Counted from the first letter of the stretch, positions 41,646-51,217 are shown. The stretch is DNA of 64,000 nt from Gammaproteobacteria bacterium (GCA_026708965.1 JAPOTY010000037.1:215949-279948); one strand, 5' to 3'. Made by a program: numbers and translations. The notes: a model not told the origin generated them from the sequence alone.

Positions 41646-43571
41646 ATGGGCGCTTGCCTTTGGACTCCGCAGCCCGAAAAGGCGCGCGCCAGCGCCATGG
41701 CGCGATTCATGCGGCAGGCAGGGCATTCGGACTATGCGGCGCTGCACCGCTGGTCGGTGGACACGCCCGAAACATTCTGGATGCAGCTATGGCGGTTTTG
41801 CGGGATCCGATCCAGCAGCCAGCCCAAGGTCGCGCTGCAGCCCGCGGAACGGATTCAGGATGCGAGGTGGTTTGCTGGCGCACGCCTGAATTTCGCTGAG
41901 AATCTGCTCTGGCAAAGCGCTTCGCGCACTGCGCTGATCTATCGCGACGAATCCGGCAACCGCTCGGAGACCCGCTACGGCGAATTGCGCGCCCAGGTGG
42001 CGCGCGTGGCCGCAGGGCTTGCGGATCTGGGAGTGCGCAAGGGCGATAGCGTCGCGGCCTGGATGCCCAATCGCCCGGAGACCGTGGTGCTGATGCTGGC
42101 CGCCGCCAGTCTGGGAGCGGTTTTCAGCTCCTGTTCGCCCGATTTCGGCGCGCAGGCCGTTCTGGAGCGTTTCCGCCCGCTGAAAACCAAGGTTCTGCTG
42201 GCGGCCGATGGCTACTTCTGGCGTGGACGGTGGCTGGACTGCCGGTCGCAACTCGAGGAAATCCGCAGCGGTCTGCCCAATCTGAAAGCAACGCTGCTGG
42301 CGTCGCAATCAAGACGGAAGATATCCGGCAGGCAGCCCGAAGGCGTTTCGCTATTCAATGATTTCGGCGAAGACCGGCCTCTGCTATTCGAGCCGCTGAG
42401 TTTCGATCATCCCCTCTACGTGGTGTTCTCCTCAGGAACGACCGGCACGCCAAAGTGCATTGTTCACCGCGCCGGCGGCGCGCTGATCCAGCATCTCAAG
42501 GAGCACCGGCTGCATATCGGCCTGACCGATACCGACACGATGCTCTATCTGACAACCTGCGGCTGGATGATGTGGAACTGGCTGATCAGCGGCCTGGCCA
42601 CCGGCTGCGCGCTGCTGCTTTACGAAGGCTCGCCGCTGCATCCGGACCCCGGGGCATTATGGAGCATCGCGGCCGAGGAGGGCATCAGCGTCTTCGGCGC
42701 CAGCGCCGCCTATCTGAAGGCCATGGACAACGCCGGCGAAAGCCCTGGCGCCCGCTTTGATCTGTCCTTGCTGCGCGCGCTGCTCTCCACAGGCGCACCC
42801 TTGGCGCCCGGCAGCTACGACTACGTCTATCGCGAGATCGGCGAAAACATCATGCTGGCCTCTATCGCCGGCGGCACGGATTTGCTCGGCTGCTTTGCCA
42901 CCGGGAATCCAATGCTGGGCGTGCATCGCGGCGAAATGCAGTGCCGGGCGCTGGGCATGGCCGTGAACGTTTTCGACAGCAACGGGCGCCCGCTGCGCGA
43001 GCGTGCCGGCGAGCTGGTCTGCACCCGTCCCTTCCCGTCAACGCCGCTGAGGTTTCTGAACGATCCAGGCGGGAAAAAATATCAGCGCGCCTACTTCGAG
43101 CGCTTCCCTGGAGTCTGGACGCATGGAGACTTCGCCGAAATAACCGCCAAGGGCGGCGTCATTATTCACGGAAGATCCGATGCCATGCTGAACCCGCGCG
43201 GCGTTCGCATCGGCACGGCGGAAATCTACCGGGTGGTTGAGGCTCTCGACGAAGTCGAGGAAGCGTTGGCCGTGGGCCAGCAATATGAGGGCGATACCCG
43301 GATCATTCTGTTCCTATGCCTGGCGGAGGATGCGGAACCGTCCGAGGAACTGAACGCAAAAGTGCGCGGCGCGCTCCGCCGCCACGCCAGCCCGCGGCAC
43401 GTCCCGGCCCGAATCATCATCGCCCCGGACCTGCCCCGCACCGTGAACGGCAAGATCAGCGAGCTGGCGGTGCGCGAACTCATTCATGGTCGCGGGATTG
43501 ACAACCTTGAGGCCCTGGCAAACCCCGAGAGCCTCGATTTCTTCACCCGATTGGAGACGCAATTGGCATGA
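41646..43571 (+). CDS. Acetoacetyl-CoA synthetase
   Basis: A 641-residue adenylate-forming enzyme activating acetoacetate. The start at 41646 gives LWTPQPEKARASAMARFM, the signature N-terminus of the acetoacetyl-CoA ligase branch; the longer frame crosses palindromic DNA. AMP-binding motif VVFSSGTTGTPKCIVH, TTCGWMMWNWLISG, GTDLLGCFATGNPM, and the catalytic Lys in RTVNGKISELAVREL. Length is normal. With thiolase it would feed acetoacetate into acetyl-CoA. It is convergent with the MFS gene (2-base gap). Confidence 0.93.
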   Translation: MGACLWTPQPEKARASAMARFMRQAGHSDYAALHRWSVDTPETFWMQLWRFCGIRSSSQPKVALQPAERIQDARWFAGARLNFAENLLWQSASRTALIYRDESGNRSETRYGELRAQVARVAAGLADLGVRKGDSVAAWMPNRPETVVLMLAAASLGAVFSSCSPDFGAQAVLERFRPLKTKVLLAADGYFWRGRWLDCRSQLEEIRSGLPNLKATLLASQSRRKISGRQPEGVSLFNDFGEDRPLLFEPLSFDHPLYVVFSSGTTGTPKCIVHRAGGALIQHLKEHRLHIGLTDTDTMLYLTTCGWMMWNWLISGLATGCALLLYEGSPLHPDPGALWSIAAEEGISVFGASAAYLKAMDNAGESPGARFDLSLLRALLSTGAPLAPGSYDYVYREIGENIMLASIAGGTDLLGCFATGNPMLGVHRGEMQCRALGMAVNVFDSNGRPLRERAGELVCTRPFPSTPLRFLNDPGGKKYQRAYFERFPGVWTHGDFAEITAKGGVIIHGRSDAMLNPRGVRIGTAEIYRVVEALDEVEEALAVGQQYEGDTRIILFLCLAEDAEPSEELNAKVRGALRRHASPRHVPARIIIAPDLPRTVNGKISELAVRELIHGRGIDNLEALANPESLDFFTRLETQLA

Positions 43572-43573
43572 AA

Positions 43574-44755
43574 TCAGCGTCGGCGGGAGATCAGCAGCAG
43601 GCCAACGCCTCCTGTCAGGGCACAGAAGCAAATAAGCGCAGCCATCGGCACCGGAGTGCCGTTCGGCAGCCAGCCCATCAACTGGAAGCCCACGCCGCCC
43701 GCCATGATCTGCGCAAAACCGACAATGCTGGAAGCCGCGCCACGCCTTGTGGGGGCGGCGGACAACGCGGCGGCCATGCATTGCGGTTGCGATATGCCAT
43801 TGGCAAAACTGAGCATCGCGGCCGGGCCGACGATGGAATAGAGGTTCACCACGCCATTGATGACAAGCCCCAGCATCAGGCCGCCGCCAATCGCATACGA
43901 CAAAATCCCGCAAGCCAGCAACCCGCGGCTGCCCAGCGCCCCCCAGCCGGAGAGCGCGTTGCCCAGCAGGTAGCCCAGCGTCAGGTAGATGAACACGTAG
44001 CCGAACTGGAACGGCTCGTAGCCCAGCCTATCGATCACCAAGTACGGAGAGGCCGAGAGGTAGCCATAGACCCCTATCTGAACGGCAATCAGAATCGTCA
44101 AGTGACCGATAAAGCCGATGGCGAGGAAGGATGGCCTCACTTCCGCGACCCCGCCGTTTTCCTCTGCGGCGACCGGCTTGCCTCTATGAGGCTTGTGGGT
44201 TTCCGGCATCCATTTAATCGCCATGAGCAGCAAAAGCGCCGAGCACGCGCCCAGCAGCAAGGGAATGCTGCGCCAGCCGGATGCCGATACGAGATAACCG
44301 GCGACCACCGGCGCCAGCATCGGACCCATCACCAGTGCCATTGTCATGAAGCTCACCGCCCGGGCGAGTTTTTCCGGCGGCAAAATATCCGCCGCCACAG
44401 CCCGTCCCATGGTGGAGCCGGCCGCCACTCCGATGGCTTGCGCCACCCGACCGATTATCAGCATCGCCAATGAATCCGCCTGGTAGCAAATGACCGATCC
44501 CAGACAGAAAAGCGCAAGCCCAAACAGCACCACGCGCCGCCGGCCGAAACGGTCGGAAATGGGCCCGTAGGCGAGCATCGATAAGGCCAGCGCCGCGGAA
44601 AACCCGGAAATGATCCATTGCGTGTCCGCCAGTTCGGCGGAAAAGTGAGCGCGAATGGTTGGCAGCGCCGGCACGAATATCTGCATGGCCAGCGGACTCA
44701 AGGCATGGATGGCCGTGACAATGGCGATGATTACACTCGTTCTTTTATCTAACAT
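43574..44755 (-). CDS. MFS multidrug efflux transporter, Bcr/CflA type
   Basis: A 393-residue, 12-helix MFS protein. The Bcr/CflA features are the N-terminal MQIFVPALPTIRAHF, GPISDRFGRRRVVL (motif A) and RAVAADILPPEKLARAVSF. It follows pgpA by 5 bases on the same strand, but the first codons and the pgpA end lie in an AT-rich stretch quite unlike the surroundings, which may hold its own promoter and suggests it was acquired separately. The substrate cannot be predicted. Confidence 0.88.
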   Translation of the reverse strand: MLDKRTSVIIAIVTAIHALSPLAMQIFVPALPTIRAHFSAELADTQWIISGFSAALALSMLAYGPISDRFGRRRVVLFGLALFCLGSVICYQADSLAMLIIGRVAQAIGVAAGSTMGRAVAADILPPEKLARAVSFMTMALVMGPMLAPVVAGYLVSASGWRSIPLLLGACSALLLLMAIKWMPETHKPHRGKPVAAEENGGVAEVRPSFLAIGFIGHLTILIAVQIGVYGYLSASPYLVIDRLGYEPFQFGYVFIYLTLGYLLGNALSGWGALGSRGLLACGILSYAIGGGLMLGLVINGVVNLYSIVGPAAMLSFANGISQPQCMAAALSAAPTRRGAASSIVGFAQIMAGGVGFQLMGWLPNGTPVPMAALICFCALTGGVGLLLISRRR

Positions 44756-44812
44756 TATATTTATAATATCTTGATAATATACTGAATAATAATAATTATT
44801 ATTCCTGCAATT
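44750..44812 (-). promoter_or_regulatory. AT-rich segment with 16-bp palindrome at the pgpA/MFS junction
   Basis: About 60 bases of nearly pure A/T, containing the palindrome AATAATAATTATTATT (44788-44803), in otherwise GC-rich DNA. On the minus strand several TATAAT-like hexamers (for example TATTAT and TATAAT around 44756-44770) are available for the MFS gene. The stretch encodes the isoleucine-rich tail of PgpA. Confidence 0.5.
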
Positions 44813-45222
44813 AGCCCTGCAACCAAGTCGTCAAGCAGAATCCCGGGACCACCGGAGAAGTGTCTCTCCATCAAACTGACAGGCCATGGCTTAGCGATAT
44901 CGAGAAGCCGGAAAAGCGCAAAGGCCGCCGCCACCCAAAGCCACGAAGGCTTGACGAACAACAGCGCCAGCCACATGCCCAATATTTCGTCAAGAATAAC
45001 GAAGGAAGGGTCGCTCTCGCCCGCTGCGCGAGCGCAAGCGCCGCAGATCAGCGCTGCGAGGACAGCGGCAACGATCAGCAGAAAGGCTTGCATGGCCAGA
45101 CCCAGCGGAAACGTAAGCCACCACACCGCCACGCCCCCAAGGCTGCCCCAGGTGCCCGGCGCGGCGGGCAGAAAGCCTAATCCCAGGCCGGCCCCCGCCC
45201 AACGAAGGAGCTGCCCGCGCAT
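44761..45222 (-). CDS. pgpA: Phosphatidylglycerophosphatase A
   Basis: A 153-residue inner-membrane phosphatase that makes phosphatidylglycerol. Family motifs: GLGFLPAAPGTWGSL (N-terminal), DPSFVILDEILGMW (metal-binding) and GGPGILLDDLVAGL. The ATG at 45222 overlaps the thiL stop by one base (TGATG). The C-terminus is a run of isoleucines encoded by AT-rich DNA. It closes the classic nusB-thiL-pgpA order. Confidence 0.93.
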   Translation of the reverse strand: MRGQLLRWAGAGLGLGFLPAAPGTWGSLGGVAVWWLTFPLGLAMQAFLLIVAAVLAALICGACARAAGESDPSFVILDEILGMWLALLFVKPSWLWVAAAFALFRLLDIAKPWPVSLMERHFSGGPGILLDDLVAGLIAGIIIIIIQYIIKIL

Positions 45223-46220
45223 CAAAAGTGCCTGAAGCCCGCATTCGCGGACTGCCAGAAACCCCCGTCGAGCGTGACTTCCAGACCCGCGCCGCGATGC
45301 AGCTCGCCGATGCGCGTAAGCGGCGCGGACGCTGCCATCGACGCAATGCGCGCCTCGCTTTCAGGAGAAACCGTAAAGCAGAGCTCATAATCGTCACCGC
45401 CACTCCATGCCAGTTGCCGGGCCTGCTGCCGGCCTGCATAGGCAAGCAATTCGGCGGACAAAGGCAATCGCTCCAGCTCGATCCGCGCGCCTAAGCCGCT
45501 GCTGCGAAGCAAGCGGGGCAGGTCTTCGGATAGCCCGTCGGACAGATCCATGCAGGCACTTGCCAAACCTGCCAATTGCCGACCCAGATCGAGACGGGGC
45601 TGCGGATAACAGAAGCGCTCAACCAGATGATTGGCTGCGTCGCGCTCCGCCCGCTGGCCTCGAAGAGGGCTGGAGGCTTCACTGGCCAAGCGTTGCTTCA
45701 GCACTCCGAGCCCGGCGGCCGCATCCCCGAGAAAGCCGGACACCCAGATGCCGTCGCCGGCGGCGGCGCCGACGCGGCGCAATGCGGCGCCAGGCTTCGC
45801 CGAACCATGCAAGGTGGCCGTCACGCTGAGCGGCCCTTGCACAAAGTCACCGCCCACAATTCGCAGGCTGCAGCCGTCCGCCAGCGCAAAGAGGCCGTCG
45901 GCGAAATCCCTGAGCCAGTTCTCCTCGGCTTTCGGCGACGACAGCGCCACCACTGCCCATAACGGGCGAGCGCCCATTGAGGCTAAATCGCTGAGGCTCA
46001 CGGCCAGCGCCCGGTGACCGATGGAATGGGCCGGAGCGCGGGCCGGAAAATGCACGCCTTCGTTGAGAGTGTCGGTGGTAATGGACAGATCCTCGCTAGG
46101 CGGGCAACGCACCACCGCTGCGTCGTCGCCGGGACCGGCCAGCACGCTCTCGCCATCAGCGCCATGGCGCGCAAACAGCGAAACGATCAGCCGGTCCTCC
46201 AGTGGTTGTCTGTCCCGCAT
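45222..46220 (-). CDS. thiL: Thiamine-monophosphate kinase
   Basis: A 332-residue AIR-synthase-fold kinase making thiamine diphosphate. Motifs: GPGDDAAVV near the N-terminus, TTDTLNEGVHF, and the Mg-binding SGGDDYELCF. Operon position between nusB (15-base gap) and pgpA (1-base overlap) is the conserved one. Length is typical. Confidence 0.95.
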   Translation of the reverse strand: MRDRQPLEDRLIVSLFARHGADGESVLAGPGDDAAVVRCPPSEDLSITTDTLNEGVHFPARAPAHSIGHRALAVSLSDLASMGARPLWAVVALSSPKAEENWLRDFADGLFALADGCSLRIVGGDFVQGPLSVTATLHGSAKPGAALRRVGAAAGDGIWVSGFLGDAAAGLGVLKQRLASEASSPLRGQRAERDAANHLVERFCYPQPRLDLGRQLAGLASACMDLSDGLSEDLPRLLRSSGLGARIELERLPLSAELLAYAGRQQARQLAWSGGDDYELCFTVSPESEARIASMAASAPLTRIGELHRGAGLEVTLDGGFWQSANAGFRHF

Positions 46221-46235
46221 GATCGGGGGCGGCGG

Positions 46236-46649
46236 CTAGCCGGAAGCGGGCTGGGACTTCACCCAGCGGTCCAGAACCGCATTGATGAACCGATAACTAT
46301 GCTCAGCCCCGAACTCGTGAGCCAACTCGATTCCTTCGTTGATCGTTATCGCCTCCTTGGTATCTCCCGCTTGCAGCTCCGCCAGCGCGCTCCATAGAAT
46401 CGCCCGCTCCACGGGATCGATCCGCTCCGGCGGAATATCGCTGCCCAGCGCGATATCCCGGTCCAAATCCTCGGTTCGGCGGCAAACATCATGCAGCATC
46501 CGACCAAAAAATTCCACGTCGGCCCGCGCATAGCTCCGGCGCCCGGAAAACTGTTCCTGTATCTCATCCGCGCTGTGCCCGGTCATTTGATACTGGTATA
46601 AAGCCTGAACCAGCAGGCGCCGGGCCCGGCGTCGGCCTGCCCGGCGCAT
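46236..46649 (-). CDS. nusB: Transcription antitermination factor NusB
   Basis: A 137-residue all-helical RNA-binding protein needed for rRNA antitermination. Arg-rich N-terminus (RRAGRRRARRLLVQALYQYQ), then DPVERAILWSALAEL and TINEGIELAHEFGAEHSYRF, the strongest family signatures. ATG overlaps the ribH stop by one base. Position between ribH and thiL is conserved in gammaproteobacteria. Confidence 0.95.
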   Translation of the reverse strand: MRRAGRRRARRLLVQALYQYQMTGHSADEIQEQFSGRRSYARADVEFFGRMLHDVCRRTEDLDRDIALGSDIPPERIDPVERAILWSALAELQAGDTKEAITINEGIELAHEFGAEHSYRFINAVLDRWVKSQPASG

Positions 46650-47095
46650 CAGGAATCGGCTGAAAGCATGCGCAAGACAGCCTGGGCCGCCTCCCTGCCC
46701 TTGTTATTCTCTCCCGGAGAGGCACCGCAGCGTTCCGCGGCCTGCTCGAAGTTGTCGCAGGTGAGCACACCCAAGCCAACCGCCGTGTCTTCCTCAAGCG
46801 CCACCCGCATCAGGCCAGCGCAGGCCTCGCGGGCGATATGCTCATAGTGGTCCGTCTCTCCGCGGATCACGATGCCCAAAGCGACGACAGCGTCCGGCGA
46901 ATGGCGCCGAATGAGCCGCTGAGCGGCGAGCGGCAGTTCCCAGCAGCCGGGCACGCGCCGCATCACGATACGCTGTTCGGATATTCCGGCGGCCAGAAGA
47001 GCTTCGCGGGCGCCCTGCTCCAGCTGCGTGGCGAGATCCTCGTAATAGTCCGCTGCGAGCAGCAGGATCTTGAGGCCGGACGCATCCACCGCCAT
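46649..47095 (-). CDS. ribH: 6,7-dimethyl-8-ribityllumazine synthase
   Basis: A 148-residue lumazine synthase. The ATG at 47095 is chosen, since the longer frame overlaps the end of ribBA. Family motifs: VPGCWELPLAAQRLI, VVALGIVIRGETDHYEHIAR with the catalytic His in DHYEHIA, and LGVLTCDNFEQAAERCG. It forms the penultimate step of riboflavin synthesis. Gap to ribBA is 10 bases. Confidence 0.96.
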   Translation of the reverse strand: MAVDASGLKILLLAADYYEDLATQLEQGAREALLAAGISEQRIVMRRVPGCWELPLAAQRLIRRHSPDAVVALGIVIRGETDHYEHIAREACAGLMRVALEEDTAVGLGVLTCDNFEQAAERCGASPGENNKGREAAQAVLRMLSADS

Positions 47096-47105
47096 GGATC
47101 CGGCG

Positions 47106-48203
47106 CTAGTCCCCGCGCCCCACAAATTCCAGCACTTCCAAGCCGAAGCCCGACAGCGCATGGATATTGCGGCGGGCCCCGAGAACGCGCATCCGCGTGA
47201 CACCAAGGTCGCGCAGAATCTGCGCCCCTACCCCAATGGTGCGCAAATCCGTCACGCTCTCTTCGGCGCTGGCGGGTTGGCCGTTGAGGGTGTCAACCGC
47301 AGCCATCATCGCGCGCGGCGATTCTCCATAGCACAGCAGCACCGCCACCCCCGCCTCCGCAGCGAAGACTTCGCCCAGCGCAGCGTCGAAGGGCCAGCCC
47401 AGATTAGCCTCGATCCCTGCGGAGTCCCTCAGCGTGTTCTGAACATGCACCCGCACCAGCGGTGCGTCCGCCTTGCCAAGTTTGCCGTGCACAAAGGCCA
47501 GATGCACGCAGCGAGCCACCTGATCCTCATAGGCGACCAGCCGGCAAGGCCCAAACCGGGTGCGCGCCTTGCGTTCCTGCAGGCGCTCCACGAACTTGTC
47601 CTTGGCCAGCCGGTAGCGGATCAAATCGGCAATACTGCCGATCTTCAGCCCTCTTTCGGCAGCGAACTTCTCCAGTTGCGGGCGCCTCGCCATGCTGCCG
47701 TCCTCATTGAGGATCTCCACGATGGCCGCCGAAGGCGGCAATCCCGCCAAGCGGGAGAGATCACAACCGGCCTCCGTGTGGCCGGCGCGGCTCAGAACCC
47801 CGCCGGGCTGGGCCATCACCGGGAACACGTGGCCGGGCTGGCGCAGATCCTCCGACCGGGCGCCGGGCGCGGCGGCCACCCTGATGGTATGGGCGCGGTC
47901 GTGGGCGGAAATCCCTGTGGTCACGCCTTGCGCCGCCTCAATGGACAGCGTGAAGTTGGTGCTGCGCTGCACATTGGTATTGGCCACCATCAAGGGAAGG
48001 CGAAGCTGGCGGCAGTGCTCGGGAGTCAGCGTGAGGCAGATAAGGCCGCGGCCGTGCAGCGCCATATAGTTGATGTCTTCCGCCGTGACCTGTGAAGCAG
48101 CCATGACCAGGTCGCCCTCGTTCTCGCGATGCTCGTCATCAACGATGATCACCATGCGCCCGGCGGCGATGTCCTCAATGATCTTCTCGGTGGTCGAAAA
48201 CAT
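47106..48203 (-). CDS. ribB: 3,4-dihydroxy-2-butanone 4-phosphate synthase fused to a GTP cyclohydrolase II-like domain
   Basis: A 365-residue RibBA-type fusion. The RibB half is intact: IVDDEHRENEGDLVMAA, then FTLSIEAAQGVTTGISAHDR and GHVFPVMAQPGGVLSRAGHTEA. The C-terminal half keeps the RibA fold outline (VRVHVQNTLRDS, LRTIGVGAQILRDLGVTRMR) but lacks the three zinc cysteines of the C-x2-GD-x-L motif, so GTP cyclohydrolase activity is probably lost, as in many proteobacterial RibBA proteins. A separate ribA is not in the window. Start ATG 48203 gives the family N-terminus. Confidence 0.93.
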   Translation of the reverse strand: MFSTTEKIIEDIAAGRMVIIVDDEHRENEGDLVMAASQVTAEDINYMALHGRGLICLTLTPEHCRQLRLPLMVANTNVQRSTNFTLSIEAAQGVTTGISAHDRAHTIRVAAAPGARSEDLRQPGHVFPVMAQPGGVLSRAGHTEAGCDLSRLAGLPPSAAIVEILNEDGSMARRPQLEKFAAERGLKIGSIADLIRYRLAKDKFVERLQERKARTRFGPCRLVAYEDQVARCVHLAFVHGKLGKADAPLVRVHVQNTLRDSAGIEANLGWPFDAALGEVFAAEAGVAVLLCYGESPRAMMAAVDTLNGQPASAEESVTDLRTIGVGAQILRDLGVTRMRVLGARRNIHALSGFGLEVLEFVGRGD

Positions 48204-48210
48204 GCTGGAT

Positions 48211-48807
48211 TTATTGCGCAAGCAATTTTGCAGCGTAGCGGGCAATGAGATCGACTTCAAGGTTCAGCCGGCTTCCCTCCGAGCAGTCGGACAGCGTGGT
48301 TTCCTGGAGCGTATGCGGAATCAGGTTCACCGAAAATCCGTTCGCGCCGGCATCGTTGACCGTGAGGCTGGCGCCGTCGAGAGCCACCGACCCCTTTGAG
48401 GCGATGAACCGCATGAACCCGGGCGCTGCGCTCAGGTCCAGGATCACCGATCGGCCTTGCTCGCGCCGCCGCGCAACCTCGGCGACGCCATCCACATGGC
48501 CGGTCACAAAGTGTCCGCCCAGCGCATCGCCTGCGGCAAGCGCCGGCTCCAAGTTCACCCGGCGCCCGGCGGACCAGTCCCCAAGCGCCGTATCAGCCAG
48601 CGTGCGCGCCGACACATCCACAGCAACGCTGCCGTCGCCATGCTGAGAAATAATGGTCAGGCAGACTCCGCTCACAGACAGGCTCGCGCCAACCTCAAGC
48701 GGCGTCCTGCCCATGCGCGGCGCGCGAATATGCAGGCGCCGGCCGCCTCCATCGGATTCCGCCACCCGGCTTACCGTGCCTATGCCCCGGATCAGGCCTG
48801 TAAACAT
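48211..48807 (-). CDS. ribE: Riboflavin synthase alpha chain
   Basis: A 198-residue enzyme with two similar lumazine-binding halves: MFTGLIRGIGTVSRV at the start and VSGVCLTI in the first half, GHFVTGHVDGVAEVAR and DGASLTVNDAG in the second. It ends riboflavin synthesis and also bears the paired FS/TLADTALGDW-type segments of the family. It is 7 bases upstream of ribBA and 1 base downstream of ribD. Confidence 0.95.
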   Translation of the reverse strand: MFTGLIRGIGTVSRVAESDGGGRRLHIRAPRMGRTPLEVGASLSVSGVCLTIISQHGDGSVAVDVSARTLADTALGDWSAGRRVNLEPALAAGDALGGHFVTGHVDGVAEVARRREQGRSVILDLSAAPGFMRFIASKGSVALDGASLTVNDAGANGFSVNLIPHTLQETTLSDCSEGSRLNLEVDLIARYAAKLLAQ

Positions 48808-48808
48808 G

Positions 48809-49936
48809 TCAGCGGGCTTCCGGCGCCAGAATCAGCCGCAAATCCGGCCCTTTTCTGGCCACTTCACGAACCTGGAATGCTGGCCGCGCGGCCATGTCTT
48901 CCAAGGCGTCCAGCCTGAACAGCCCGGCGGCGCCTTCCCCCAGCAGCACCGGCGCGGTGTAGAGAATCACCTCATCGATCAATCCCTCGCGAAGCAGCGA
49001 CCCGCAAAGCGCCGCGCCAGCCTCCACCTGCACCTCATTGAATTCGAGCGCCGCCAGCCGTTCCATGGCAGCGGGCAGCGCAATCCGCCCGTCGGCAGCC
49101 GCGGGAAGCCCGATGACTTCGGCGCCCGCCGCGCTGAGCGCATCAATTCGCGCTCGGCTGCGCTTCCCGTCTTCGGCGCAGTGCAGCACATAAATAGCGC
49201 CTGGCCGCGAGAACAAGCGCGCCTGGGCGGGCGTTCGAAGGCTGGAATCGAAAACCACGCGGGCAGGTGGTTCGATATCGCCTAGATCGTCGCGGCGCGC
49301 GTCCAGGCGAGGGTCATCCGCCAGCAATGTGCCGATGCCGGTCATGATTGCGGAGGATCGGGCCCGCCAGCCATGTCCGTCCTGCCGTGCCTGGGAGGAC
49401 GTGATCCATTGGCTGATGCCGTTGGCCAGCGCGGTGCGGCCGTCCAGGCTGGCCGCCAGCTTCACGCGCACCCACGGCCGGCCTCGCTCGAAACGGGAAA
49501 AATACCCCGGATTCAGCGCCTTGGCTTCAGCCTCGAGCAAACCGTTCCGCACCGCGACTCCGGCGGCCTCAAGCCGGCGCGCGCCTGCGCCTTCCACCAG
49601 GGAATTTGGATCCCTGCCCGCGTACACGACTCGGGCCACGCCCGCGGCCAGCAAGGCATCGGCGCACGGTCCCGTGCGCCCGGTGTGAGAGCATGGCTCC
49701 AGTGTGACGTAGCAGGTGGCGCCGCGCGCCCGCTCTCCTGCTTCCCGCAATGCATTGGCCTCGGCGTGAGGCTCGCCCGCGCGTCGGTGCCAGCCGCTGC
49801 CCACGCACTCCCCGTCCTTGACCAGCAGGCATCCAACCCGAGGGTTGGGATCGGTCGTGTTGAGACCGCGGCGGGCCAACTCCAGCGCCTGTTCCATCCA
49901 GCGCCGGTCCGCATGAGGATCATCAAGGACGGACAC
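48809..49936 (-). CDS. ribD: Bifunctional riboflavin deaminase-reductase
   Basis: A 375-residue fusion. N-terminal deaminase with zinc motifs HAEANALREAG and PCSHTGRTGPCADAL; C-terminal reductase (RVKLAASLDGRTALANGISQ, EVQVEAGAALCGSLLREGLI). The likely start is the GTG at 49936, leaving DPHADRRWMEQALELARRGL as the family N-terminus; an ATG at 49897 would truncate it. It lies 27 bases downstream of glyA. The nrdR gene that often separates glyA and ribD is absent. Confidence 0.94.
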   Translation of the reverse strand: MSVLDDPHADRRWMEQALELARRGLNTTDPNPRVGCLLVKDGECVGSGWHRRAGEPHAEANALREAGERARGATCYVTLEPCSHTGRTGPCADALLAAGVARVVYAGRDPNSLVEGAGARRLEAAGVAVRNGLLEAEAKALNPGYFSRFERGRPWVRVKLAASLDGRTALANGISQWITSSQARQDGHGWRARSSAIMTGIGTLLADDPRLDARRDDLGDIEPPARVVFDSSLRTPAQARLFSRPGAIYVLHCAEDGKRSRARIDALSAAGAEVIGLPAAADGRIALPAAMERLAALEFNEVQVEAGAALCGSLLREGLIDEVILYTAPVLLGEGAAGLFRLDALEDMAARPAFQVREVARKGPDLRLILAPEAR

Positions 49937-49963
49937 CGCTCAAGTCCGCGCCAGCTGAATGGA

Positions 49964-51217
49964 TCAGGCGTACACCGGAAAGCGGCGGCAGGTTTCCAGC
50001 ACCTGCTCCCGGACCCGGGAAATCAGCGCCTGGTCGCCGGGATGGGAAACGATGCCGGCGATTGCATCCACCAGCATCGTCATTTCCTCCTCGCCGAAGC
50101 CGCGCGTGGTGCAGGCCGGTGTTCCCAGCCTGAGGCCGCTGGTCACCATGGGAGGCCGAGGATCGTTCGGCACCGCGTTCTTGTTGACGGTAATGTTGGC
50201 CTGATCCAGCGCCGCTTCCGCCTCCGCGCCGGTCGGCCCCGACTGCCCCAGGTCCACCAGAAACAGGTGGTTCTCGGTTTTGCCGGAAACAATCCTCAAG
50301 CCCTTTTGCAGCAAGCCTTCGGCAAGCGCCGCCGCATTGCGCTTCACCTGCCGCTGATAATCGCGGAACCCGGGCTGCAAGGCTTCCTCCAGCGCTACCG
50401 CCTTGGCCGCGATCACGTGCATCAGCGGCCCGCCCTGGGTTCCCGGAAACACCAGCGACCGCAGGCGTTTGGTCACCTCCGGGTTTTGGCGCGCCAGGAT
50501 CAGACCGCCGCGCGGCCCCCGCAGGGTCTTGTGCGTAGTCGTGGTCACCACGTCCGCCAGCGGCACGGGATTCGGGTATTCGCCGGCCGCCACCAGGCCC
50601 GCCACATGCGCCATATCAACCATCAGCCAGGCACCCACCTCGTCGGCAACATCCCTGAAAATATTCCAATCCGCCACCCGCGAATAAGCGGAGAAACCGC
50701 CCACGATCATTCTCGGACGATGTTTCAGCGCCTGTTCCCGGAGTTGGTTGTAGTCGATCAGTTCGGTCTTCGCGTCCAAGCCGTAGCTTGAAACCTTGAA
50801 CAGTTTTCCCGAAATATTGACAGGCGAGCCGTGCGTGAGATGGCCGCCATGGCTCAGGTCCATGCCCAGAATCGGGTCGCCCGGTTTCAGCAGCGCAAGA
50901 TAGGCCGCCGTGTTGGCCTGGCTGCCGGAGTGCGGCTGCACGTTCACGTAGTCGGCTCCGAACAGGCGCGAAGCCCGCTCGATCGCCAGCGATTCGGCCA
51001 CATCGACATGCTCGCAACCGCCGTAGTAGCGGCGCCCCGGATAACCCTCGGCGTACTTGTTGGTGAGAACCGACCCCTGGGCCTCCAGGACCCGGCGGCT
51101 GGCGTAGTTCTCCGAGGCGATCAGCTCAACGAAATCCTCTTGGCGGCGCAACTCCGCCTGCAGCGCCGCCGCCAGCTTCGGGTCAAATTGCGTGATCTCG
51201 GGATAGTCGATAGTCAT
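49964..51217 (-). CDS. glyA: Serine hydroxymethyltransferase
   Basis: A 417-residue PLP enzyme interconverting serine and glycine while loading tetrahydrofolate with a one-carbon unit. PLP lysine in [33 protein letters not shown] and ADVVTTTTH flank the site; the C-terminal [15 protein letters not shown] is intact. ATG 51217 is used; a GTG at 51226 with a weak GGAA site would add three residues. It heads the rib operon. With Fhs at 58.6 kb it supplies one-carbon units. Confidence 0.95.
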   Translation of the reverse strand: MTIDYPEITQFDPKLAAALQAELRRQEDFVELIASENYASRRVLEAQGSVLTNKYAEGYPGRRYYGGCEHVDVAESLAIERASRLFGADYVNVQPHSGSQANTAAYLALLKPGDPILGMDLSHGGHLTHGSPVNISGKLFKVSSYGLDAKTELIDYNQLREQALKHRPRMIVGGFSAYSRVADWNIFRDVADEVGAWLMVDMAHVAGLVAAGEYPNPVPLADVVTTTTHKTLRGPRGGLILARQNPEVTKRLRSLVFPGTQGGPLMHVIAAKAVALEEALQPGFRDYQRQVKRNAAALAEGLLQKGLRIVSGKTENHLFLVDLGQSGPTGAEAEAALDQANITVNKNAVPNDPRPPMVTSGLRLGTPACTTRGFGEEEMTMLVDAIAGIVSHPGDQALISRVREQVLETCRRFPVYA

